Shown here: one piece after another, positions 35,385-43,687 of the stretch
How the letters are laid out: the number at the start of each line of letters is the position of its first letter
Numbering within the stretch: the first letter of the stretch is position 1
NCBI RefSeq assembly: GCF_042849255.1
Contig: NZ_AP026866.1
Span: 2,046,001 to 2,110,000 of the forward strand
Origin: Oceaniferula spumae
Lineage (GTDB): Bacteria; Verrucomicrobiota; Verrucomicrobiia; Verrucomicrobiales; Akkermansiaceae
Reading direction: 5' to 3'
DNA: 64,000 nucleotides
The notes under the pieces: model-generated
Database searches by the model: none
Seen by the model: only the letters and a program-made list of their open reading frames with translations
Told to the model about the DNA's origin: nothing
Position numbers and translations under genes: made by a program

Positions 35385-36572
35385 TTAGTTGCCTGTATAC
35401 ACCTGAACCGGACCAACTCCGGGGCCGCCTTGCACGCTGCGAAGTTTTCCGACGGCTTTTTTCACCGCCTCCACAGCAACATCGCACTCATCACGAGTGC
35501 TGAAGATCGAGAATGAGATTCGGAGGCTGCTCTTTGCACTGAGAGCCGAGATGCCCATCGCAGTCTGAACGTGAGACGGCTGTTGTTTTCCTGTCATACA
35601 GGCACTGCCAGCGGAGCATTGCACCCCGTATTCATCTAACAAAATAAGTAATCCTGCCGCCTCGCAGCCGTCAAAGGATACATGACAGGTATTCGCCGTG
35701 CGATATTCAGGGGCTCCATTGATTCGAACTCCCTCGAGCTCAGAGGTCACACGTTTTTCAAAATGATCACGCAGCTCTGCAACACCTGCGTGCCCGTCGG
35801 CATCGAGTCGCTTTTTCATGATTTCGGCCGCTTTACCCAAACCTACAATGGATGCCACATTCTCAGTGCCGCTTCTCCGCCCGCCCTCTTGACCGCCACC
35901 TATCAGCAGGGGCTCGTATCGCATACCCTCTCGGACATAAATAGCACCCACCCCCTTGGGAGCGTGAAATTTATGGCCGGAGATCGATAAGAAATCGATC
36001 CCAACTTCACGCACATCCACCGGCGTCTTTCCAACCGCTTGAATAGCATCGCTGTGCATGATTACGCCATGGTCTCGGGCAAGAGCCGCGGCCTCATGCA
36101 CCGGCTGGATCACGCCGGTTTCATTATTAGCCCACATGATGGAAGCCATTAGGCAGTCCTCTTGCTGAACGGCTTCCTTGAACTGATCCAAACAAAGCCG
36201 CCCGCCTGCATCCACACCGACCTTGTCGACGATGATGTCGTTTTTCTCTGAAATCGACTCACAGTAGCGCAGTATCGCGCTATGTTCGATGGCACTCGTG
36301 ACAATGCGGCGTTTGTCATTGGCCTGAGATGCCATAAATGCCAGCACAGCATTATTCGACTCCGTTCCACAGCCTGTCATGACAATCTCTTCGGGCTTGG
36401 CATTAATCAATGCTGCCACCTGCTCATGCGCAGTTGCCAATGCATTTTTAACCACCTTGGCGGCTCGGTAGCCACTGGAGGGGTTGTGCCAATGATCCGT
36501 TAGAAACGGTAACATCGCCTCCAACACCTCTGGGTGCACTTGAGTGGTAGCGTTCGAGTCGAGATAGATCAT
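35385..36572 (-). CDS. Cysteine desulfurase (NifS/IscS class)
   Basis: A 395-residue PLP enzyme that takes sulfur from cysteine for Fe-S clusters or thio-cofactors. It has MIYLDSNATTQVHPEV, TGCGTESNNAVL, the PLP lysine in SISGHKFHAPKGVGA, the RSGTENVASIVGLGKA segment and the mobile catalytic Cys in QCSAGSACMTGKQQPSHV, the class I arrangement. The frame runs 18 residues further upstream, but conserved sequence starts at ATG 36572. No iscU or other cluster-assembly genes flank it. A desulfurase can also supply selenide from selenocysteine, which matters given the selenoprotein candidate at 48 kb, but nothing links them directly. Confidence 0.92.
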   Translation of the reverse strand: MIYLDSNATTQVHPEVLEAMLPFLTDHWHNPSSGYRAAKVVKNALATAHEQVAALINAKPEEIVMTGCGTESNNAVLAFMASQANDKRRIVTSAIEHSAILRYCESISEKNDIIVDKVGVDAGGRLCLDQFKEAVQQEDCLMASIMWANNETGVIQPVHEAAALARDHGVIMHSDAIQAVGKTPVDVREVGIDFLSISGHKFHAPKGVGAIYVREGMRYEPLLIGGGQEGGRRSGTENVASIVGLGKAAEIMKKRLDADGHAGVAELRDHFEKRVTSELEGVRINGAPEYRTANTCHVSFDGCEAAGLLILLDEYGVQCSAGSACMTGKQQPSHVQTAMGISALSAKSSLRISFSIFSTRDECDVAVEAVKKAVGKLRSVQGGPGVGPVQVYTGN

Positions 36573-36632
36573 GCCGATTTGTAACCCCAGCTGTCGGTGA
36601 TCGCAAGGATAAGGCAGCCGCAGCACTCCTCT

Positions 36633-37133
36633 CTACCACCAGAACCAGGAACGCTTGGCCTTTCGCTTATATTTCCCGTCTCCCACACTGACAACCTCCA
36701 CTCTCACGCGTGTTAAACCTTTGTCTTTAAAACCGAGCTTTGATGCTGCACGAGGAGTGACATCAATGACCCGACCGGGGATAAACGGTCCTCGGTCGTT
36801 AACACGCATTTTCAGGGATTTCCCATTGGCCAGATTAGTGACCTTGACGACGCAGGGTAAGGGCAGTGTTTTATGTGCTGCCGAGATATGCCACGGCATC
36901 ACTTTCTCACCGAGCGACGTATTTCCCCGCTTGAGGCCGAAGAATTTACTCTCGTTATACCACGAGCCAATTCCTTCCTCTTTGTGATGAATAGCCTGGT
37001 CCACTGACATAGGATGATACCTTTCACCTCTGATCGTATAGGGGCTCTGCATGTAACCGCGATATCCGCCACCACAGGAAACCAACACTGCGGCACCTAG
37101 AATAATGAGTAAACAACACGCCGAACGAATCAT
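36633..37133 (-). CDS. rlpA: RlpA-like septal-ring lipoprotein
   Basis: A 166-residue lipoprotein (signal ILGAAVLVSCGGG) with a double-psi beta-barrel domain: GIGSWYNESKFFGLKRGNTS, LPLPCVVKVTNLANGKSL and RVNDRGPFIPGRVIDVTPRAASKLGF. These are the marks of RlpA, a lytic transglycosylase acting on peptide-free peptidoglycan at the division site. The SPOR domain found at the C-terminus of many RlpA proteins is absent; the chain ends in a basic/aromatic KRKAKRSWFWW tail. It lies 60 bases upstream of the desulfurase on the same strand and may share its transcript. Confidence 0.87.
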   Translation of the reverse strand: MIRSACCLLIILGAAVLVSCGGGYRGYMQSPYTIRGERYHPMSVDQAIHHKEEGIGSWYNESKFFGLKRGNTSLGEKVMPWHISAAHKTLPLPCVVKVTNLANGKSLKMRVNDRGPFIPGRVIDVTPRAASKLGFKDKGLTRVRVEVVSVGDGKYKRKAKRSWFWW

Positions 37134-37259
37134 GGAATTATACTAGGCAAAAGGATGCCGAAGGAGAATGGTAAAGTTTTGCGCCGTGCACAGTTCTTGA
37201 CCTGCCTTCGTAGTGAGTTTATAAGCGCCGTGCCCTCATAAAACCAATCTGATCCCGTC

Positions 37260-37367
37260 ATGACCCGCACATCCATCGAAGCCTGCGCCAAAGCCTTTGT
37301 CGTCGTTCTTTTCATCCTGTTTGTCTACTCAGTTTACCGCGTCTGCGGTATGATTGGCTGGGTTTAA
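37260..37367 (+). CDS. Possible 35-residue single-span membrane peptide
   Basis: ATG 37260 to TAA 37365-37367 gives a 35-residue peptide: polar MTRTSIEACAKAF, a hydrophobic run VVVLFILFVYSVY, then RVCGMIGWV. It reads as one membrane helix. There is no homologue I recognise and no clear ribosome binding site. It precedes the MscS-type gene on the same strand by about 57 bases and could belong with it, or be chance. Confidence 0.35.
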   Translation: MTRTSIEACAKAFVVVLFILFVYSVYRVCGMIGWV

Positions 37368-37424
37368 GTCACATAGTTGAATGGCAGTCTTGTGGACTGT
37401 CACCCGCGTGTGCTATGCATCAGC

Positions 37425-38330
37425 ATGCATTCAGACACGTGCTTTTTCACGGTGGAGCTTACTGCCGATTTTTTGGCCGCTTGGACAGATTACTCCACTT
37501 GGGTATCTTGGTCTGAAAATGTTTGGTATCAGACGGGTACCGCAATTGTAGGAGCTCTGATCATCCATCTGGTCATCCATCGCTTCATTCTGCGAGGATT
37601 GGATCGGGTGGCCGCAGCGACGGAAAATGATCTAGATGACCGACTCGTTCATTTTCTTCGGAGCTTTTACAAACTCGTTCTGATATTCGCGTTGTTTCTC
37701 GTGGTTCTCAACATCCACGGGATCGAAATCACACCACTACTGGCCAGTGCTGGTATCGCGGGGATAGCTCTGGGTCTGGCTGCCAAGGAAACCCTCGCCG
37801 ATATCCTATCAGGCGTTTTCCTGATCACGGATCGGCCTATTCGGGTCGGTGATCGGGTGAAAATTGATAAAATCGGAGCCCACTGGGGAGCATGGGGAGA
37901 TGTCCTGGATATAGGCCTGCGACGAACATGTATTCGCAACACGGACGGAGTAGCCGTTAACTATCCAAACAATCTGCTGGCGAACTCGGTCATTACCAAT
38001 TTTTCACATGAGAAAACGGGCTCCATGCGGGTTCGAGTAAGATTTCAAGTCAACCATGACAGTGACATCGACCAAGTCTGTGACGTCGCCTCCCGTGCGA
38101 TACAAGAAACCGAGCGGGTGCTGCCGGACACGGCTGAGGTCGTTGTTCGCTCCCTGTGGCACGACGACGGTGGACACATGAACTCCGGCATCTTGGTCGA
38201 AGGCCGATACCGCATCCCCGACATACGGGAGCGCACTCGAATCAGATCCAAGGTGCTTAAGAATATCCTTCGCAGATTCAAAGAAGCTGACATCAAACTA
38301 GCCTCCCCGACCATCCGACTGGGTGAATAG
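37425..38330 (+). CDS. mscS: Small-conductance mechanosensitive channel (MscS family)
   Basis: An inner-membrane channel of about 301 residues that opens on osmotic downshock. Three hydrophobic segments precede the pore helix LLASAGIAGIALGLAAKETL (Gly/Ala-packed TM3), followed by ADILSGVFLITDRPIRVGDRV, the beta-domain entry typical of MscS, and a cytoplasmic alpha/beta domain ending at RRFKEADIKLASP. A TTG at 37377 opens the frame, but ATG 37425 fits the family N-terminus. No terminator is seen after it on the plus strand. Confidence 0.92.
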   Translation: MHSDTCFFTVELTADFLAAWTDYSTWVSWSENVWYQTGTAIVGALIIHLVIHRFILRGLDRVAAATENDLDDRLVHFLRSFYKLVLIFALFLVVLNIHGIEITPLLASAGIAGIALGLAAKETLADILSGVFLITDRPIRVGDRVKIDKIGAHWGAWGDVLDIGLRRTCIRNTDGVAVNYPNNLLANSVITNFSHEKTGSMRVRVRFQVNHDSDIDQVCDVASRAIQETERVLPDTAEVVVRSLWHDDGGHMNSGILVEGRYRIPDIRERTRIRSKVLKNILRRFKEADIKLASPTIRLGE

Positions 38331-38389
38331 AGCCTGAGCATATTGGAGAGAAGCCGTCGAGCTTGCCTGGTGAATGCTCACACTCTTAC

Positions 38390-38424
38390 AAAAAAAATAC
38401 CGATGGCATGGACTGCCATCGGTA
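38390..38424 (-). terminator. Rho-independent terminator of the polysaccharide-export gene
   Basis: TACCGATGGCA and TGCCATCGGTA form a perfect 11-base-pair stem with a 5-base loop; read on the minus strand it runs into eight T. It lies 22 bases past the Wza-like gene. Confidence 0.93.
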
Positions 38425-38445
38425 AGTGTAAATATGGTCTACCTT

Positions 38446-39027
38446 TTAGTTCCCGAATGCAGTTTTCTGCGGAACGTTAATGGTATCATGTGGGTAAACT
38501 TTCACCCGCATGTGGGTTGAGTTTCTGAGGTCATAGATCCACTTTTTACCATTGCGGTGTAGCTCCACACGTTTGATGGAACCAAAAGCAGTTTCTCCGC
38601 CAGCAGCCGAAACCGCTTGGAACAATGTCATGCCGCGAGTGTAAGGCTTCTGACCAGGAGATTTGACAAATCCACCCACACTGATCAATTGCTGATCAAT
38701 ATTTGAGGCCGCTGTGTCCTTACGAGAAACCACGGTGATACGTGGGTTCTGATACATTTCTGCGGAGCGGTAAGCACTCTCGATACTACGGGCCAACGCT
38801 GAGCTAGAGAGACCACTGGCGCGAATTCCACCTTTGAGCAGTGGCAAATAGATTTGGCCGTCGGGGCTGACAACATATTCCCCGCTGATCCGAGTTTGCT
38901 CCGTCGCAGGCACTCCTTTGATGGTAATGGAAAGAATTTCCTTCGTTGAGATTTGCGCCAGTGCGGTGCCTGACCACAGGGTCGCTGCCATTGTGGCCAG
39001 TGCCATGAATTTTGATAATGTTTTCAT
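38446..39027 (-). CDS. Polysaccharide export protein (Wza/GumB-like, short)
   Basis: A 193-residue exported protein: signal peptide ending TALA, then a polysaccharide-export (Poly_export) domain, with ISGEYVVSPDGQIYLPLLKGGIRASGL, SIESAYRSAEMYQNPRITV, and a SLBB-like ISVGGFVKSPGQKPYTRGMTLFQAVSAAGG. It has no lipoprotein Cys and lacks the extra repeats and C-terminal helix of full Wza, so the outer-membrane pore itself is probably supplied by another protein such as the barrel at 41494. The ATG at 39027 begins the signal peptide; 24 residues of open frame precede it. Wzc-like kinase is directly upstream. Confidence 0.87.
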   Translation of the reverse strand: MKTLSKFMALATMAATLWSGTALAQISTKEILSITIKGVPATEQTRISGEYVVSPDGQIYLPLLKGGIRASGLSSSALARSIESAYRSAEMYQNPRITVVSRKDTAASNIDQQLISVGGFVKSPGQKPYTRGMTLFQAVSAAGGETAFGSIKRVELHRNGKKWIYDLRNSTHMRVKVYPHDTINVPQKTAFGN

Positions 39028-39072
39028 ATAGGATTGGGTTTTGTTAATTGTGAAGCTCGGGGAGGGGTTTTG

Positions 39073-39102
39073 CCAGTGGTCACCTTGATTGATCACCACT
39101 GG
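39073..39102. promoter_or_regulatory. Hairpin between Wzc-like and Wza-like genes
   Basis: CCAGTGGT (39073-39080) pairs with ACCACTGG (39095-39102). No T tract follows in either direction, so it is more likely a processing or attenuation element between the two genes than a simple terminator. Confidence 0.4.
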
Positions 39103-39173
39103 AACAACGGGGCTAAAACCATACAGTGGACAGACTCAATGTCAAATCAGGTATTTAGCCCACGGGATTCTGT

Positions 39174-41318
39174 TTAATAGAGATCCTCGTCTTCCTTAGC
39201 AGCTTTGCTCGGTGCTGCACCTTTTGGAGCCGATGGAGTGTTCTGCTGGATCTCTTCGCCGCTAGTAGGTGCGTAGTAGGTGTAGTAGCTGGTGTAGTAC
39301 TGGTATTGGTTGTCACTGCGCACGTCGACGTTGTTGAGAACCACACCTATGACGTGACCTCCGACATTTTCCACAGCTTGCTTCACGCGAAGCAGCATGT
39401 TCCGTGGAAGTTTACGGTGCTGAACAACGATCATGGTCAGATCAACTTCACTGGCGAGAACAGATGCATCACTGACACCGAGAATCGGTGGGGAGTCCAC
39501 CAAGACCAGGTCAAAGCGCTGCTTAACATCCTGAATCAACTCTGACATGCGGCGAGAGTTGAGAATACCCGCTGCATCCGCAGGAAGAATCCCTGATGGC
39601 ATGAAGTAGAGGTTATCCACTGGGGTCTGCAAGATCACATCCTCCAGGAGCAGATCAGTGGTCAGGTAGTTGGTGAGACCCACTGAGTTGTTAATGTCAA
39701 AGAAGGTATGCAAACGTGGACGACGAAGGTCAGCGTCAATCATCAGGGTTGTGTAACCACCTTGGGCACAGATGTAGGCCAAGTTGACGAGTGTTGTTGA
39801 TTTACCTTCACCCGCACCACCGGAGACCACGGTGATTGAGTTATCCTCTGGGTTTTTGCGGTTGAACTCAATATTGGTTCGCAGAATTCGATAAGCCTCT
39901 GCATCCGGGCTCATGCCACTTTGTTTGTGCAGAACTCCCACGTCCTTGGGAATCACAGCGAGCACTGGCACGTTCAAGAAACGCTCCACGTCTTCCAGAC
40001 TCTTCACAGAGGTATCGAGATATTCCAAACAGAAGGCAATACCGACACCGAAGATCAAACCGACAACAGCACCCAGAGCCAAGTTAAGCGGAACATTCGG
40101 GCTTACTGGTGTGTCCTCAATCTGGGGCACTTGGTGAACGATGATACTTGTAGGAGGCATGATGAGTTTAGTTTTCTCAATATCATACTTCACCTCCATC
40201 TGATCTTTGATGCTCTGAGCGGTTTGATACTCTTTACGAGCAATGTTGAACTCTTGGAATTGGCGGGCTTGCTCAGTGCCTCGATCTTGTTGCTCATTGA
40301 GAACGTCCTTCATCTTTTCGACGCGTCCCTCAATTTGAGTCAGCTTGTATTTCAAATTGTCTCTGACGTTAATCGCCCGTTTTTTCAAACTCTCCTGAAG
40401 CTCAGAGATCATGGTCTTGCGAGCTACGATGTCCGGGTGTTGACTACCTAAGCCTTGCGCAGCCAATACTTGCAGGTCACGCTTGGCCTCAACATACTGC
40501 ATGTAGTTTTCCTTGAAACCAACGTCCGGAAGATCCGCGGCGACACTAACAAGCTCATCATTATCCAGAGTTAACAATTTGTTGATTTGGAATGAGAGTT
40601 GTTCCTTTTCACGCTTGGCCTCGTAGAGCTGCTTCTCGGCAAGATCACGCAGTTCCATTTTACCGCCGAAGGTTTCACCTCCGCGCTCGTTTTCCAACCA
40701 AATCACACCCACTTTTTCAGCGATGTCCATCAGGCGTTTGCGCATTTCGGCAACCCGATCGCTTTTATTCTGAAGTTCAACCTGGATGGCTTTAAGCTGA
40801 TTTTTTCTCAGACCTAATTCCAAATCATTCCGACGAACTTCATAAGCTTGGTAAACAGCCTCGGCCACAGCTTTGGCATCCTCTCTGTCACGGTGTCGGA
40901 CTGAGATTTCGATCAGGTCAGTGCCACGACGCTGACTCGTTCTAACAATTGAGCGCAGAATCTTCAGAACAGTCTTACGATCCTCACCCCATCGTGTTTC
41001 TAACTGTTTTTTGTCAATAGCCAACTCAAGGGTAGCAGGTGCTACAATGATCTCGAACTGAGTGTTCATGAACTGCTGCGTCATGACTGCACCAGTTCCA
41101 GAACTACGACTGAGAGTAGGGTCAACATCAACAATAGGCTTCACCTCTACCAGTGCCGAGCTCTCGTATTTTTTAGGCATCACATAGGTGATGACGGCAG
41201 CTGTTAGGAAAACCAACAGGAATGTTAGAAGGATTACACCATAACGGTTTTTGAGAACCTGCCAATAATCGATGGCGTGCAATGAGGCTTCGTTTTGATT
41301 GATGTTTTGCTGTTGCAT
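39174..41318 (-). CDS. Wzc-like polysaccharide co-polymerase and bacterial tyrosine kinase
   Basis: A 714-residue inner-membrane protein that governs chain length and export of exopolysaccharide. The N-terminal Wzz domain has a membrane helix (RYGVILLTFLLVFLTAAVIT, about 25-44), a long periplasmic coiled coil (about 150-400) and a second helix (VPLNLALGAVVGLIFGVGIA). The cytoplasmic BY-kinase domain has Walker A GGAGEGKST near 500, Walker A' MIDADLRRP and Walker B LVLVDSPPIL. The C-terminal tail holds the autophosphorylated tyrosine cluster (QYQYYTSYYTYYAP, about 669-690). It is transcribed apart from the upstream barrel gene, which has its own terminator, and precedes the Wza-like gene. Confidence 0.93.
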   Translation of the reverse strand: MQQQNINQNEASLHAIDYWQVLKNRYGVILLTFLLVFLTAAVITYVMPKKYESSALVEVKPIVDVDPTLSRSSGTGAVMTQQFMNTQFEIIVAPATLELAIDKKQLETRWGEDRKTVLKILRSIVRTSQRRGTDLIEISVRHRDREDAKAVAEAVYQAYEVRRNDLELGLRKNQLKAIQVELQNKSDRVAEMRKRLMDIAEKVGVIWLENERGGETFGGKMELRDLAEKQLYEAKREKEQLSFQINKLLTLDNDELVSVAADLPDVGFKENYMQYVEAKRDLQVLAAQGLGSQHPDIVARKTMISELQESLKKRAINVRDNLKYKLTQIEGRVEKMKDVLNEQQDRGTEQARQFQEFNIARKEYQTAQSIKDQMEVKYDIEKTKLIMPPTSIIVHQVPQIEDTPVSPNVPLNLALGAVVGLIFGVGIAFCLEYLDTSVKSLEDVERFLNVPVLAVIPKDVGVLHKQSGMSPDAEAYRILRTNIEFNRKNPEDNSITVVSGGAGEGKSTTLVNLAYICAQGGYTTLMIDADLRRPRLHTFFDINNSVGLTNYLTTDLLLEDVILQTPVDNLYFMPSGILPADAAGILNSRRMSELIQDVKQRFDLVLVDSPPILGVSDASVLASEVDLTMIVVQHRKLPRNMLLRVKQAVENVGGHVIGVVLNNVDVRSDNQYQYYTSYYTYYAPTSGEEIQQNTPSAPKGAAPSKAAKEDEDLY

Positions 41319-41428
41319 TTTCAGTAATCTACTGGGCTGGGTTCAAGGCATTCGCTACTTACGAATTCCAAGAGAGGCCGGAAGTGGCCGAGTTGGCTCT
41401 TTGTCTACGAGAACTTAGGATTTGTAAA

Positions 41429-41465
41429 TCAAAAAGCCGTCGCAATGTAAGACATTGCGACGGCT
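41429..41465 (-). terminator. Rho-independent terminator after the outer-membrane barrel gene
   Basis: AGCCGTCGCAATG and CATTGCGACGGCT form a perfect 13-base-pair stem with a 5-base loop, followed by a T run on the minus strand. It separates the barrel gene from the Wzc-like gene. Confidence 0.95.
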
Positions 41466-41493
41466 GATATGTTCGGATTTTTCGACAGGAAAA

Positions 41494-42741
41494 TTAGAAC
41501 TCAACGCGAACACCGATGGAAGCGCGGTTACGCTCGTAGGTGCGGGAAGCGGCTGCAGGGCCAAAGCCACCATTGGCGTCACTGTCAGTCCAGTTGTAAG
41601 AACCGGTTACATAGACACCCTCGTTAACTTTGTATGAGAAGCCAAGGTAGAGGTTCAGAAGGTCTTGGTCCAGATCAGCAGGAGAGCCGAAAGCTGGGAC
41701 AACGAAACGACCGTCTTCCATGTCTGTAGTGATGTAGTTCACACCAGCATGCAGAGTGAGATCCGGTGAGACGATGTAGTCAGCCGAAAGACCGATACGC
41801 AACGTGTTGTTTGTGTCGTATGTGTAAGTTGGGAAACTTGTTCCATAGTCTTCAACACTGTAGCGAGCGAAAGCGCGAACGCTGAATTGCTCGTTTACAC
41901 GGGTGCGGATCGCAGCTTCGAAGAATGGGCTGTCCCCGTCTTCACCGTTGTCGACATCGCGCATTTGAACACCAGCTTTGAGTGCCAGAACAGAGTTCGG
42001 GCTGAAGCGGTGCTCAATACCGGCTGCAATGAAGTGGTTAGTTGAGTCAGAGGCAGAACCATCGGAATCAGTCCAGCTGTAAGTGTAATCGAGAGTCCAT
42101 ACGGTCTGCTCGGAAGCACGGTAGCGGAACTGGTTATATACGCTGTAGATCAAACGGTCGTTGCCGCTAAAGCTGCTTTGGTAGTCGAGACCACGCACTT
42201 TGAAACCAGTGTAGGTCGCGAAACGCTCACTCCAGCGGTAACCGACTGCGTTGTCGCTTTGATAGTGAAGATACTCACCAATCTGGCGGTCAACGGAGAA
42301 GCCATAATCGTAATCAGGCTCGAGTTCGTAAGCAATGTAGTTACGGCTGCTGAAACGGAGACGCTCGCTGACACGGTGTGCCCAGTTGATGCCGAGGCGG
42401 CCTTGGCCATACATATCATCGGTTCCAGCTGCTGCTGGTGCATCGAGGTAATAGGTGCCACCGACACGTGCGAACACATCCCAAGTAGTCTGAGGAGTGA
42501 TGCTTACCAAGGAAGCACCGACGTAGGCGCTGAGGTAAGATACATCGTCTTCATGTCCAGGGTTGCCAGATAGCACTGTAGGAGAAACGTTGTCGTCATA
42601 ACCATATGTTACACCGGCGTTCCACTTCAGAGGTGAACTTTCTTGGGCATCGTCGTTAGGGGCGATATCATATAGGCCCTGTGCAGAAGCCGCACCAAGG
42701 GAAGCCAAAGCAAACGCTCCTGTGATCAATTGTTTTTTCAT
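41494..42741 (-). CDS. Outer-membrane beta-barrel protein of the polysaccharide-export locus
   Basis: A 415-residue exported protein with a signal peptide ending ASAQ, followed by alternating strands (WNAGVTYGYDDNVSPT, VFARVGGTYYLD, YRASEQTVWTLDYTYSW, VRAFARYSVEDYG) and the terminal IGVRVEF with a final Phe. This fits an outer-membrane beta-barrel of the type found beside Wza/Wzc-like genes, where it may form the exit pore or an anchor. It has its own strong terminator, so it can be made in excess of the kinase. Specific function is inferred only from position. Confidence 0.8.
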   Translation of the reverse strand: MKKQLITGAFALASLGAASAQGLYDIAPNDDAQESSPLKWNAGVTYGYDDNVSPTVLSGNPGHEDDVSYLSAYVGASLVSITPQTTWDVFARVGGTYYLDAPAAAGTDDMYGQGRLGINWAHRVSERLRFSSRNYIAYELEPDYDYGFSVDRQIGEYLHYQSDNAVGYRWSERFATYTGFKVRGLDYQSSFSGNDRLIYSVYNQFRYRASEQTVWTLDYTYSWTDSDGSASDSTNHFIAAGIEHRFSPNSVLALKAGVQMRDVDNGEDGDSPFFEAAIRTRVNEQFSVRAFARYSVEDYGTSFPTYTYDTNNTLRIGLSADYIVSPDLTLHAGVNYITTDMEDGRFVVPAFGSPADLDQDLLNLYLGFSYKVNEGVYVTGSYNWTDSDANGGFGPAAASRTYERNRASIGVRVEF

Positions 42742-42787
42742 AGTCTGTATTTTAATTAAATTGGGTTATCAGTCTTACTTCTCGAGA

Positions 42788-43387
42788 TTAACGAGTAGTC
42801 TCAATAATAATGCGGACTTGCTCGTCTTCATTGGTGGATGAAGGAGGAGTCACGACTGGTGGCTGAAGACCTGGGGGGAAAAGTGGGAAACCACCTGGGC
42901 CACCAGGAGTTGGGCCTTCAGGTCCACGACCTGGGAAATCAAGAGGGTTGGAAGCAACTGGTGGTGGAACGACCACACCTTTGGCATCCTTGGCACCGCC
43001 TTTGGCGCTGTATCCGTCACCGGCGTTTGCGTCCATCTTGGTTACAACAGCTTGAACTTCGGCCAAAGCATCAGGAGCTACAGCAACAGCACACTGGCCG
43101 ATGATGCGCACCTTGGATGGAGCGGAAGTGATGGCTGCAGAAACGATGTTTGCAACGAGTTTTTTATCAGCATCGGAAGCCACAATAGCTGCCTTCACGA
43201 TCTCGCATGCGCAAGATTCATTTTGGGCGACCTGGGTAGCAACCAGCTCAAGGACATTTTCAGGGTTAGCGGCGACTGCCTTTTTGACAGCTGTCGAAAC
43301 CTTGTAACAATCAGGCGCAGCTGCGTAGGATGGTGTAACCAGAGCCAATGCAGCACCGAACAGTGCGTATTTCATAGTGTTTTTCAT
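42788..43387 (-). CDS. Exported protein of unknown function with Pro/Gly-rich tail
   Basis: A 199-residue protein: signal peptide (MKNTMKYALFGAALALVTP, cleavage near YAAA), a helical Ala/Val-rich domain of about 100 residues with three Cys (APDCYKV, ESCACEIV) and another in GQCAVAVAPDA, then a Pro/Gly-rich linker (VVVPPPVAS, GPTPGGPGGFPLFPPG) and an acidic end with EQVRIIIETTR. The start ATG 43387 has an AAGGA about 9 bases upstream, one of the few clear ribosome binding sites here. It lies 47 bases downstream of tRNA-Gly and 46 bases upstream of the barrel gene on the same strand. I do not recognise a family. Confidence 0.7.
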   Translation of the reverse strand: MKNTMKYALFGAALALVTPSYAAAPDCYKVSTAVKKAVAANPENVLELVATQVAQNESCACEIVKAAIVASDADKKLVANIVSAAITSAPSKVRIIGQCAVAVAPDALAEVQAVVTKMDANAGDGYSAKGGAKDAKGVVVPPPVASNPLDFPGRGPEGPTPGGPGGFPLFPPGLQPPVVTPPSSTNEDEQVRIIIETTR

Positions 43388-43434
43388 AGTAGTTATCCTT
43401 TCTGGGTGAACAGATGTTTTTCCTGTCATAGAAA

Positions 43435-43505
43435 AGCGGGTAGCGAGAATCGAACTCGCATGATCAGCTTGGAAGGCTGGAGCTTTACCATTAAGCTATA
43501 CCCGC
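43435..43505 (-). tRNA. tRNA-Gly (anticodon TCC)
   Basis: Reading the minus strand, GCGGGTA pairs with TACCCGC as the acceptor stem, the D arm contains AGCTTAATGGTAAAGCT, the anticodon loop is CTTCCAA with TCC for glycine GGA, and the T arm is GCGAGTTCGATTCTCGC. Length 71 with a U discriminator fits tRNA-Gly. CCA is not encoded. No terminator separates it from the exported-protein gene 47 bases downstream. Confidence 0.96.
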
Positions 43506-43687
43506 AAGGGTGATGGCATTAAAGCCCGAGGATTGACAGCCGACAAGCACTAAATAGGCATATTTGATTTTTTTTAAAATAAATAAATCGCCTTGATGGC
43601 AGCCTGGAGCCATTGATTTATATAGACTTTCGTCATTTCAAGATTAATCCCAACTAATTTGATAAGGACAAGTTGTCTCAATATTCT

